A stretch of DNA of 27,817 nucleotides from Blattamonas nauphoetae (taxonomy: Eukaryota > Preaxostyla > Oxymonadida): positions 1 to 27,817 of the forward strand of contig JARBJD010000628.1 in the NCBI GenBank assembly GCA_033064195.1, written 5' to 3'. The stretch's first letter is position 1, and each line of letters opens with the position of its first letter. Below are positions 10,004 to 18,011 of the stretch, piece after piece. The position numbers were made by a program, and so were the translations under genes. The notes beneath the pieces were generated by a model. The model made no database searches. It worked only from the letters and a program-made list of their open reading frames with translations, and was not told the DNA's origin.

Positions 10004-11404
10004 CAGGGTTCTGAGACTGATCTCACTGATCTCAGCCTTTTTTGATCTCACCTCATTTCTACCATATCAATTCGTTTTTTTTTCATAACATGCTAGAAAT
10101 CAAAAAATAGCCAATGAGAATGATTTGTTTCAATGATTACTAAATCGGTTATGAGAAAATGGACACAAATTATGCTCGCACACAATTCACCACAGAAACG
10201 TAGATAAACAAGGATTCGACATTCTGATGACCGTACGGGTGAAGAAAGTGCTATACGAAGCGAAAATTACGCAGAATAGGTGGTTGATGTTTTATACACT
10301 TGATTTGAAGATGATCGATCAGATCGGCATTGTGTGCTTCGATTGTCATTGATGTCTTGAATGATGGAGATAGCACACAATAAATAAGAGTCTCCAACCA
10401 CATATATAATTGAAGTCGATACCACCGAAAAATAGTGAAGAAGAATGGTGTGGAATCTTCGGGGATGATTGTCGAAGTGAGGACGGATCTGTGGGTGTTG
10501 TGAGAACGTTCATGTCGATGTACGATTCTGGTGTGATGTTTGAAGTCCATAATTTCTCTGGTTGTCTGCTTTATCTCGAGGATGAGACGTCCAAGGAAGA
10601 AGAGTGTGCTGACGGAAGCGGATAATCTCAGGGAGGATCACGCGCAAATAAGGGATATGAGCAGTCTCTGATTCATAGAAACGCTAGAAGGAAGAGTTTG
10701 AAGGAAATTTATGGCCAAACGGAATGTTGAAGATCGATTGTGTGAATATCACGTATACGGAGGAGAATCACGAGGATCATTTCTTTAGTCTTTCAATACA
10801 ATCACAGGCATCATCTTCTGGAGATGGAAGATAAACTGATAGTTGCCAGATCTTGGAGTTCGGTGAAGGTTGAAATCATTGACGTCGATCAGCACAATCT
10901 TTGGCTTTTATCTGTCCTCAGATCCCTTCATTTGTTAGAATCTATTTTATGATATGTTTCAGAAGGTGAGATTGAAAAGAATGATGAATAAACAGACTGG
11001 ACAGGTTGAGAATTGGACTTGGCATATGTGTAGATGGAATTGGTTTATTGCGTTTAAAATCTAAGAGAAAACAAGAACAGATATCAGTACGAGATCGTGA
11101 AAATCATACGCTTGTGATTTCATTGTGTGATTCGCAAACCATTCAGATTGGATGGTGAAGATGGTGATCTTGAGGAGAATGATTCTATCAGACATTTTAG
11201 ATAAACAATTACCTGCAGATGTCAAGTAACTTCACAAAAGCGAGTTGAAAAGGATTTTGACGACAAATGAAGTGCTGGAGAAATCAGTCAAAATGGGTCT
11301 CAACTCCTCTGATCACCAAAAAATTGATCTCAGGCCCAAATCTCCCTCCTGAGATCAATTGATCTCGCGTTCACACTAAATTGATCTGAGCTGTATGAAC
11401 CCTG
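10004..11404. mobile_element. non-autonomous hAT element, 1401 bp
   Basis: Termini CAGGGTTC and GAACCCTG, with a perfect 8-bp target duplication GACATATG on both sides. Just inside the ends are clustered copies of a GATCTCA word (at least three at 10018-10052 and several in both orientations at 11325-11390), typical of subterminal transposase-binding repeats. No open frame inside it resembles a transposase, so it must have been moved by another hAT. It is inserted in the C-terminal half of the outer hAT transposase, whose reading frame continues across it when the insertion is ignored. Its ends match the outer hAT only in CAGGG, so a different hAT probably moved it. Confidence 0.9.
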
Positions 11405-11412
11405 GACATATG
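11405..11412. repeat. 8-bp target site duplication of inner hAT, right copy
   Basis: GACATATG, matching 9996-10003. Confidence 0.93.
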
Positions 11413-11794
11413 TCTTGATCAATGCTTGGACTGCTCTGGAACGCGCAAAATTGAAGCCATTTGTGAGAAGAGATGTGTAGTGCCGACAGCTTTTCAATTT
11501 TGATTCGATTGTTTTGTTTGTGAGGAGTTTCTTGAGCTCCATCTGAGACTGTTCGAAAACCGTGAGAAAATGGTGAAGTGTCATGCCATGGACTTGAATG
11601 GAGCGTTAGAGTGAATGGAGGATTGCCAGGACAGATTCCAAGATGACGAGAGCCTCCAAAAATGTGATTTCGTTGAGATGTTTGTGAATGGAGAATGCGA
11701 TCGCGTTTGATGATCTGATGGTAGCCAATACGGACGAAATTGTCCCGATCGAATGGAGGACAGAGGAGAAGTACTCCGTTTGTGATCACGACCA

Positions 11795-13389
11795 TGACAA
11801 TGTGATCACTCTCTTGTCATTTCCGGCATTTCATATTCTCCAGTTTTCTTTGATTATAGTCTGTAGAATAAGGATGGAAAGTTATTGGAAGACACATAAA
11901 AAGGATGTACTCGCGAGATGTAAGGAAAAGTTCGGCAAAGTTCTTGGAGGACGAGCATACACTCAACTTGCTCGAAAGCAACTGTCGACACATTCCGAAT
12001 GTCTCCTCTATGCGTACGATCATTGGACACGATTCTACCTGGGGAAGGCATATATAAAAGATATCTCATACATTTTTCGAACCAACCGACAGTTCTTGTG
12101 GCACATACGGAATCAACGAGAGCGACGAAATGCAGGGATGATTACAAATGATCGCAGACTGTCTGACGATCAAGAAGTCGAGCTTGTTGGCGAAATACAC
12201 AACCTTGCGAACCTTCATCGACCAGTAGGAAGGACTGGGATAATCAAGTTAGTCAAGAAAAAATTTCATACAAATGTCACCCAGGGATGGGTTCATCGGT
12301 TTTTAGGCCGGCACAGAAAGACTCTTACACGCACAATTGCCAAGCCGTTAGAAAGCTCACGATCCCGACTACAAAAGAGGATGATTAGGAAATACAAGAA
12401 ACGATTACAAGATTCTGTTGTGGGTGTCCATCCACGACTCATATTCAATTGCGATGAAAGTCTGTTGAAAAGGCTGGATCCGTCGGGACAAAGAGAGTTG
12501 TGGTAAAAGGAATCTGCTCCACCCCGATTCAAAACTAGTGCAAGTAAAAAGTGACCGGTATATTAGCTTGCATACCGTTTGAAGGCAGAGCTGTAAAACC
12601 ATTGATCGTCATCAAAGCGAACAAACTCGACGGAAAGGTTGCGCAGGAGGTGAAGAAAGGAAATATAGATGCTGTCACCGGAGTTAGCCAAAGTGGATTG
12701 ATCCAGTCAGATCAATACATGGACTGGATCGATGAACAGTTCATCCCACACGTGCAAAAAGTCCGTGTCCAACAAAACCTCCTTGACAATACCGCGGTGC
12801 TCCTGGCGGACAATCTTGAAATTCATAAAACTGAGAAGATAAAGCAAAACCTTGCAGTTAACAACATCATCCTATTCACCTTCCCCCCTGCATCTTCCCA
12901 TCTCACTCAGCCATGTGACCAACTGACCTTCACCGCCCTGAAGCAAATGGAACGAAAAGATAATGAAATACAAGATGCTAGAACGCAAACAAACCGATTT
13001 AGCGAAGCTGCCCTGACACTAGCAAGTTGTACAGACGAAAAAAAGAACCGGTTGGCTTTTCGCGATGCTGGCTTCACAATAAAGGAGACAAAAGGCAAAC
13101 GGACTGTTGCGCTCAATGAAGATGTATTCACAGAGATGGAAGAGCATTGCATCCCTGATGAGGAAGAATCACAGAAGGAGAAAAGTGAGGATGATAGGAA
13201 CCCGTTGTTTAGTTTTATGAATAGGCAGCAGTTCCCCACTCGATGGGCTCCGAAGTACAGACAGTAAGGAGTTGATTATATTCTTGTTTTACTTACATTC
13301 CACAGTTTTTTGATAATTGACTATTTATATTTGCTGGAATAAGTCCGAAATGATGAAGATGAAATGTCATTGGGGCGATCAACATGACA
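11795..13389 (+). mobile_element. pogo/Tigger-like DNA transposon
   Basis: The left end reads TGACAATGTGATCAC. The right end, read inward on the other strand, is TGTCATGTTGATCGC, and both continue to a shared GACATTTC/GTCATTTC word about 25-30 bases in: imperfect terminal inverted repeats. The right flank is TA (13390-13391), as expected for pogo targets; the left flank reads CA (11793-11794), taken as a decayed TA. The added length of 1597 bases shifts the surrounding hAT transposase frame exactly as observed. At 1595 bp with one transposase gene the size is typical for a small pogo-like element. Confidence 0.75.
11874..13267 (+). pseudogene. pogo-like transposase with CENP-B type DNA-binding region
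   Basis: This would cut and paste the element at TA sites. From ATG 11874 (MESYWKTHKK) come an N-terminal DNA-binding region and a CENP-B/Tc5-type helix-turn-helix ending WVHRFLGRHRKTL near 12290-12325. The catalytic DDE_1 core follows: FNCDES (Asp near 12453), LLADN (Asp near 12809) and QPCDQ (Asp near 12917). The last two Asp are separated by 35 residues (DD35D), as in pogo-type enzymes. A C-terminal acidic stretch (EEESQKEKSEDD) follows. It is decayed: an in-frame TAA at 12504 and a shift near 12549 just before VTGILACIPF. The upstream ATG at 11688 lies outside the element and is not the start. Confidence 0.9.
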
Positions 13390-14604
13390 TACCGGTGATC
13401 ACCAACGGACTGGCTTCAACTGAGCCATCTTGTCGATGTACCTGAAATCAGTTTTCTTGGTTTGATATTCTGTGCGATCTGCTCATCAAGAAGTTTTGAG
13501 GTGAGGAGACTTGAATGATGGAAAAGCGAACAGAGTTTTGCAGTGATGGATTCAACTTTTTGAAAAATCTTGAGAGTTTTGTCTTTCTGAAGATCCTTCG
13601 ATGCGAGAGCGATCCGATGATTGGATCAATGGATTGGCACTGCATTTGTGAAAAATGACGATAGAATCGTTCCAGCTCCCTTAAACTCCCCAACCATGTT
13701 GGATGCTCCGTCAGTGCCAAGCCCAACGCAGCGACTCGGATCGAGGTTCATCGACTGAATCACAGATTGTGTTGCTTCGGCAGTATTTTTGCCTGTCGCT
13801 CCATCTGCTCCCAAACTTTTGATTGCCAGATAGTGGAACTCCGGCTCATTCATCTGTGATCACACATCGGCAGCAATTATACAACGAATTTCCGCTTGTG
13901 TAGACTGGGAGAGATAGCCAAAATCTGCGAGCTCATTCTGAGGATAGATCTCGTTCTCGAGCTCTTGCATGTCAGCCAGAGTTGATGCAGGTAAGGATTT
14001 GTGAGTGACCCAATGAACTTGTTGAAATCTCAGAGCAGTCTGCTGTCTAAAGTGTTGTTCTTGATCAGTCGGTGTTTTTTGAAGAAATGGAGAATCAACG
14101 AATTGTTTGGATGTGATTAAGCATTGTTGATGGTGAGATCGAGGCCCTTGATGACGTTCGATGTCATGAACTGCCCTGACCCAAGAAATGGTGGCTTCCT
14201 TTTCTTCTAGGATCCAGTCTTGTGGAAGAATCCCCTTTTTGATATGCTTCTGAGCAGCGCAAGGGATACAAATAACGCCATTTCCGCAGATTTTGTAGAT
14301 GTTTTCCTGATGACCTGAAATTGACATCGTGGTTGTCTGAATTAATTGCAACACCGTCGGAAGGTTCACAATTGATTTTTCCTGCTTTACTGGCTTCTTT
14401 GGAGTGATATTTTGTACTTTCGCAGGGATTGGGTCATAATTTGAGGGTTTCGATTGCTTTTGTAAGAAATGATCAATCATGAAGAGGATCAAGGGACAGA
14501 TCGTAATTGAAAAAGAGGAAAAACACATGTATTCCACGTGTTGTGTTCTCCGAGCCTTGAAATGGTGTTAAAAACACGGAAAAAAGTCACTAAAAAAACC
14601 CCTG

Positions 14605-14612
14605 ATCAGGTC
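14605..14612. repeat. 8-bp target site duplication of outer hAT, right copy
   Basis: ATCAGGTC, matching 9119-9126. Confidence 0.92.
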
Positions 14613-15018
14613 CCACACCATATATTTCGTATCCGACTGTGGGCCGCACTTTCGAAACAAACAATTGCTATGATACCTCCTCTCAGACTTACCTACTCTT
14701 TATGACACATTATCCACATTTGATCTTTTCTTCTTTGAACATCATGGGAAAAACTATTGTGATGCTGAATTCGGTGCAATGACCAAGATTTTACGATTCC
14801 ATCCCCCTCAAGAGTCAATTGAGACTTGCTCCCAATTCGTTGACGATTTCAATGACAGAGAAGCAACCTCAACGAAGCGAGATGCCACTTTTATTCAGTT
14901 TTCGCCGGTTTTCCCAATGGAATCGCCAGAAATTGTTTATAATGGAATCTCAATCGATCACATGCCCAATACTGTTTTTTACATCGTTCCAGCAAGAAAT
15001 GTCATAAAATATGAGTGA
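14613..15018 (+). pseudogene. transposase-like gene with DDE-like core, second part
   Basis: Continuation of the gene at 8091-9126, cut off by the hAT insertion. It shows YFVSDCGPHFRNKQLL directly after the target duplication and FFFEHHGKNYCDAEFGAM about 40 residues later, which look like the second and third acidic sites of an RNase-H-fold nuclease. It then runs to a stop after VIKYE at 15018. One in-frame TGA near 14663 replaces a probable Trp. The frame is off by one base relative to the last codons before the insertion, so the gene was already damaged or the junction was altered. The family is unrecognised; a domesticated host gene is possible but unlikely given the decay. Confidence 0.55.
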
Positions 15019-15122
15019 AACAGCTTCATTGAAGTGATAATGATTCAATAATGGTTAATTCGAGGTAATAATGTGAATAATCGTGGAATTGATTCGAATT
15101 TTTGTTTCTACAAAACCCACCT

Positions 15123-15236
15123 CGGAGAAATGGTAACTCCCAACTAAGGGTTCCCAAATTTCTCCGGTCAGTGACCGTCAGGACTTTTCGATGAAAACTG
15201 ACCGGTCAGTGCCGGTCAGCCATACCTACGATGGAA
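15123..15236. repeat. hairpin and palindrome cluster, possible transposon end
   Basis: Perfect 9-bp arms CGGAGAAAT / ATTTCTCCG at 15123-15131 and 15158-15166, followed by GGTCAGTGACC (15166-15176), the perfect 14-bp palindrome ACTGACCGGTCAGT (15197-15210) and more GGTCAG words. Repeated binding-site-like words next to a hairpin are common at transposon termini. No matching second end was found. Confidence 0.45.
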
Positions 15237-15614
15237 CCGTCAGCCATCAACTGTCAGAATCTGAACGATTTGCACAGAAACTGAATCTGTCGAACGATGA
15301 TTGGTGCTGTTATGTCACATGTTTGCCGTTACTGTTTCTTTTAATCGACTTCTCGCATGTCTACTCGTCATATTTCTCGATCAGAAACATCATTCTCTCC
15401 TCTCTTCTCATTTCTCCCAGCTTTTCATTCTTGTTGGTGTCGTCATTTGAAATTACATCGACATGACATCTCGACATGATCACTCCCATTCTTCGTTTTT
15501 TCTATCTAAATGAACTTAAAACGAGGAATTGGCCAATAGAACATGAGATTCACTCGCACCAAATGCTGAAATAAAGAATGCAGGACCAGATTTTCGATAA
15601 CAAGAGGAACTAGT
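15237..15614. other. intergenic, no gene seen
   Basis: About 380 bases without a recognisable gene. A plus-strand open frame at 15191-15466 has a hydrophobic, low-complexity C-terminal half and no family motif, and is judged accidental. Confidence 0.35.
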
Positions 15615-16262
15615 GTGGAAGGGACAAAACTTCCTCTTTCGACGATCTGTCGGCTCGCGCCTGGCTTCTGGAGGGAGTGGAACACAGCTGCGATCTTGGA
15701 TGCTACGGGAATTGGCGAGAGGAGTCTTGATGATTGGCGGGACTATTTTAGGCAGGTGGCAAGTTGGATCTACCTGAAACAGTTAATGAAACTCGGAGAC
15801 GATGGGCAAATCGTCGAGATCGAGGAAATGCATTGCAGACTGAAGAAAGATGCGAGCGGAGACCCACCACTCATCTGATTAACCGCCATAATATGGTCGG
15901 AACTGCGATTCATTCCGACGAATGCGCGGGGTACGCGTGTCTCGGCGAGAACGGTTGGACTCATGAAACTGTTAATCATTCTCGCGGAGAGTACGCAAGG
16001 ACTACATCTGGACCTTTTACTATTTCTTTAAAAATCCATCCAATTTACGGACTATCTCAAGGATATGTTTGTCTTTTCTCGAGATCAGTACACTGAGCTT
16101 CGAGATTCAATTCTGGCACCAATCCCCGCAATAGACGAACCCGATCTCAACGCTGACGAGTATTTCGATGAAAATCGCCGTGAATACGATTTTCTGCGCT
16201 TCATCATTTCACAAAATAGGTTTATGTTCATCAATTTTGAATTGAGGGAGGTGTTAGCGTAA
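15615..16262 (+). pseudogene. Merlin/IS1595 (ISXO2-like) transposase remnant
   Basis: Landmarks of the ISXO2-like transposase domain are readable in several frames. GDDGQIVEIEE near 15800 corresponds to the usual VEIDE site, with Glu in place of Asp. Then come TAIHSDECAGYACL near 15900 and GWTHETVNHSRGEY near 15950, the second acidic site followed by the conserved NHS. In eukaryotes this domain defines Merlin transposons. The central part between the first two sites is shorter than in the family, so an internal deletion is likely, and at least two frame changes exist. The C-terminal frame ends at 16262. Terminal repeats were not identified. It is a plain dead DNA transposon remnant. Confidence 0.7.
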
Positions 16263-16265
16263 GGA

Positions 16266-16310
16266 TGGGGAAACAAAATCCCCTGGGGTTGGAGGGGCGG
16301 GAGCCCCTAC
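16266..16310. repeat. G-rich/C-rich inverted repeats
   Basis: GGGGAAACAAAATCCCC followed by GGGGCGGGAGCCCC: two short perfect hairpin-forming units in tandem, immediately before the tRNA-like unit. Function unknown. Confidence 0.45.
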
Positions 16311-16343
16311 TCAAGGCGAAAGTCTGTGAACACCGAACAAAAT

Positions 16344-16420
16344 TGGACGCTTGTGTAGCGTAGCGGTTGCGCGCCCGAGTTGTAAAGTGTCGGACGCGGG
16401 TTCGAAACCCAGTGCGTCCA
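16344..16420 (+). tRNA. tRNA-like unit with A and B boxes (tRNA relic or SINE head)
   Basis: TGGACGC at 16344-16350 pairs perfectly with GCGTCCA at 16414-16420, like a 7-bp acceptor stem. A box A match TAGCGTAGCGG lies at 16356-16366 and a perfect box B GGTTCGAAACC near 16399-16409. An anticodon-loop-like GTTGTAA stands at the centre, which would read as UGU (Thr). The D region is about 5 bases too long, the T stem holds only 3 good pairs and the anticodon stem has extra bases, so it is probably not a working tRNA. A tRNA-derived SINE head is the main alternative. Confidence 0.45.
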
Positions 16421-16433
16421 TTCTTTTTGCTCC

Positions 16434-16441
16434 TTTTTTTT
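16434..16441 (+). terminator. T8 run, RNA polymerase III type terminator
   Basis: Eight T residues 13 bases after the tRNA-like unit, with an earlier T5 at 16424-16428. This is the expected stop signal for RNA polymerase III. Confidence 0.5.
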
Positions 16442-17663
16442 AAAAAGATGGTACCAACAGTGTGCGGTGTGTCGGTCATCCTCTCCCTCCTCCTTTCCCT
16501 CGACCAATCTGATGTTCATCGTTTTCATTTTCATCATTCCTCCGTCATCATCTTCCTTTCATTCTTCTCACTCTTAATCCATTTCAAATAATATGTTTTT
16601 TTCATCGGTATAAGGAGAGAAAGAAATGAAGAATTAGACAAAATGTGTATCAACTATTCCCCACAACTCACTTTTTCCAGTTGATCAACTCATAAAGATA
16701 GTAGTATAGAAGGCGATTTGGGAACCACATTGAAAAAGTGGTCGAAAGTACTCTCATTGGTGATTTATTTCACAGTGACTTCGTCAAAAACAGTGATTTT
16801 CTTCATCAATTTGACGCAAAATATTGGAGCAAATTTTCACACTTTTTCGAAAAATTTGATTACTTTTGTCAATTTTTCTACAAAAATCAACCCGAACAGA
16901 TTTTGAAACTCATTTGAAATTCTCAATGACGATGTCGGTCATTGATTAAAACAATCCGGATCAAAATCGGATGAGTATTCGTGGAGCTACGTGTCGAACA
17001 TTTGTCAAAAATCGAAAATTTTTAAAAATATTTGTTGAAAAATTGGTCATATCTCGACAACCAGCAGAGATCCAGACCTGAAACCACTTGCAATCGATAG
17101 CGGACGAAAAAATACATCTAGGGTAAATTTTGCAAAAACCATTGTTTGAGGAAGCACGAGATACTGGTGATTTACAATGGTCCCAGGGTTGCGATCCCTG
17201 TGATGGAGCATTCACGCGCTCCCCATCGGCCCGTTTCTGGCTTACTGGGCCGGAATTTTCAAGTTTTTTTAATGGTGCTAGCTTCCTCCTCGTTTTTCGC
17301 TGAATCCCTCGAAATTTCATAGTGCTGCAGTCACTACTACGTCTCTCAGGATCCAACTAATCTACTATGACCACGGTCACGGATATAGTGAGAATTTCGC
17401 CAAAAGTACGAATTATGGGGTTTTTTCAAAAATGTTGTCAAATCGTCTTCAAATTTCACACAAAGGATGAAGAAATTATGAGAAAACAGAAAAAAATAAT
17501 TTGGAAAAAAAATTTTCGTCAGGAGCCAAGATCCCATTTTTGACCCTGTATTTGACTGCAGTAAAAATCGATATTTTTCATTTTCGAAAATATTTTCATC
17601 CAAGGTCATATCCGATGCGCTCTTTCGATTGCCGCAAGAATTATTGAATTCGGATCAGTGGTT
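16442..17663. other. non-coding stretch with a three-hairpin cluster
   Basis: No gene is seen. Most of it is AT-rich. At 17184-17252 three hairpins stand side by side: CAGGG/CCCTG (17184-17200), GGAGC/GCTCC (17205-17222) and CGGCCC/GGGCCG (17227-17252), in DNA that is otherwise AT-rich. This resembles a small folded RNA, or the end of a mobile element. The reverse strand carries weak tRNA-like words (a box-A-like TAAGCCAGAAACGG). Confidence 0.4.
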
Positions 17664-17709
17664 GTCGAGTCTTGCCTTTGGCAAGGCTTCGAACCCGCCA
17701 GGGGGCGAG
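17664..17709 (+). repeat. double-hairpin palindromic repeat, copy A
   Basis: GTCGAGTCTTGCC...GGCAAGGCTTCGAACCCGCC: first hairpin CTTGCC/GGCAAG, then GGCTTCGAACCC and a second arm GGGGGCGAG. It lies outside the genes, just before the module gene at 17758. Confidence 0.6.
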
Positions 17710-17738
17710 AAAAAATGGTTTCATTTTTTATTTTTTCA

Positions 17739-17757
17739 TTTTTTTATTTTGTACTAA
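17739..17757 (+). promoter_or_regulatory. Polinton T-rich upstream motif, copy 4
   Basis: TTTTTTTATTTTGTACTAA directly before ATG 17758. A second similar T-rich word (ATTTTTTATTTTTT) lies just upstream at 17723-17736. It nearly equals copy 3. Confidence 0.65.
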
Positions 17758-17997
17758 ATGAATGCAACAGTCTCGCCTCAGCGAGGCTTCGAACCCGACA
17801 GGGGTCGAGAAATCTATAACGTCTCGTCAGAGACTTCGAACACTTCCAAGTGGAGCCAAAGGCGTCGAACGAATGCAAAGCAAGCGTTGATTGAATCAAT
17901 GAAAAAAGAGAACTGTGAACTCGTTTCTGAATACATTCACGGGTCAACACCGGTGGCGTATGTTCATGAAGGCGTATCATTTTTTTATTTTCTATGA
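17758..17997 (+). CDS. short module protein of Polinton, 79 aa
   Basis: It starts directly after the T-rich motif. Residues about 42-72 (ALIESMKKENCELVSEY, then VAYVHEGV) match module 2 of the 205-aa protein at 6782-7399 (FIESLHSENCELVGEY, then VKYLHEGV). Its first 40 codons are made largely of two units of the double-hairpin repeat, read as SPQRGFEPDRGRE and SSETSNTS. The end FFYFL is encoded by the next gene's T-rich motif, which also supplies the stop. It may be a shortened relic of a longer module gene or a single-module version. It stands just before the fibre gene on the same strand. Confidence 0.5.
   Translation: MNATVSPQRGFEPDRGREIYNVSSETSNTSKWSQRRRTNAKQALIESMKKENCELVSEYIHGSTPVAYVHEGVSFFYFL
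17770..17810 (+). repeat. double-hairpin palindromic repeat, copy B (inside gene)
   Basis: Hairpin CTCGC/GCGAG, then TTCGAACCCGACAGGGGTCGA, which folds as TCGAACCC/GGGGTCGA. It lies in frame at the start of the 79-aa module gene and encodes GFEPDRGRE. Confidence 0.6.
17821..17871 (+). repeat. double-hairpin palindromic repeat, copy C (inside gene)
   Basis: Hairpins GTCTC/GAGAC and CACTT/AAGTG around TTCGAAC, then GGCGTCGAAC. It follows copy B by 10 bases in the same reading frame. The sequence differs but the plan is the same. Confidence 0.5.
17979..17995 (+). promoter_or_regulatory. Polinton T-rich upstream motif, copy 5
   Basis: ATTTTTTTATTTTCTAT, 16 bases before ATG 18012. It overlaps the 3' end and stop of the preceding module gene. 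Confidence 0.6.
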
Positions 17998-18011
17998 AAG
18001 AGCAAATATAA

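Larger units (their letters stand above)
9449..14480 (-). pseudogene. hAT transposase (DUF4371-type), interrupted and decayed
   Basis: Read on the minus strand, the N-terminal part (14480-13392) has a TTF/zinc-finger-like region (CIPCAAQKHIKKGILPQDW), then GLGTDGASNMVGEFKGAG and, past a stop, NHRIALASKDL and STRWLS. These are the catalytic-region landmarks of DUF4371-type hAT transposases. The middle part (11790-11405) includes FLEALVILESVLAIL. The C-terminal part (9995-9449) has RFPSTEFLQYFKIFD and a dimerisation domain (FSTLKIVKTT). The frame carries across the pogo insertion (1597 bases added) and across the inner hAT (1409 added) exactly as target duplications predict. In-frame TGA codons at about 13860, 13627 and 13408, a TAA near 11610 and a shift near 9720 show it is dead. 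A start at 14480 (MIDHFLQKQ) is preferred to 14537. Confidence 0.88.
9127..14604 (-). mobile_element. hAT DNA transposon, interrupted by two later insertions
   Basis: Starts CAGGGTACTTTTTTA and ends, read inward from the other side, CAGGGGTTTTTTTAG: hAT-type terminal inverted repeats. An exact 8-bp target duplication ATCAGGTC flanks it, the length typical of hAT. The total is 5478 bp. Subtracting the pogo-like element and the inner hAT with their target copies leaves about 2.47 kb, a normal autonomous hAT size. It lies inside the DDE-like gene at 8091-15018. The transposase runs on the minus strand and is decayed. Confidence 0.92.

Noticed and set aside
10251-10625. Short open frames on both strands inside the small hAT element
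   Set aside because: No transposase or other motif, overlapping in opposite directions, and typical of chance open frames in a non-autonomous element.
11688-11873. Upstream extension of the pogo transposase reading frame from ATG 11688
   Set aside because: It lies outside the element's inverted repeat and inside hAT DNA, so it is an accidental open extension.
11781-13400. GTGATCAC on both sides of the pogo-like element read as an 8-bp target duplication
   Set aside because: With that choice the hAT reading frame would not continue. With a TA target and ends at 11795 and 13389 the frame offset fits exactly, and pogo-type elements use TA.
13392-14480. Alternative genetic code with TGA as a sense codon, suggested by several in-frame TGA in the hAT transposase
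   Set aside because: The intact 622-aa capsid gene ends with TGA, other breaks in this region are TAA or frame changes, and the likely original codons differ (Arg, Cys, Arg), so ordinary decay explains it.
16961-17609. Minus-strand open frames of 87-131 codons in the stretch before the right Polinton part
   Set aside because: Composition follows the AT-rich background, no family motif is seen, and one runs through the hairpin cluster.
17664-17871. CRISPR array, suggested by repeated short hairpins
   Set aside because: Units differ in sequence, are not evenly spaced and no cas-like gene is present. The units also lie inside reading frames.
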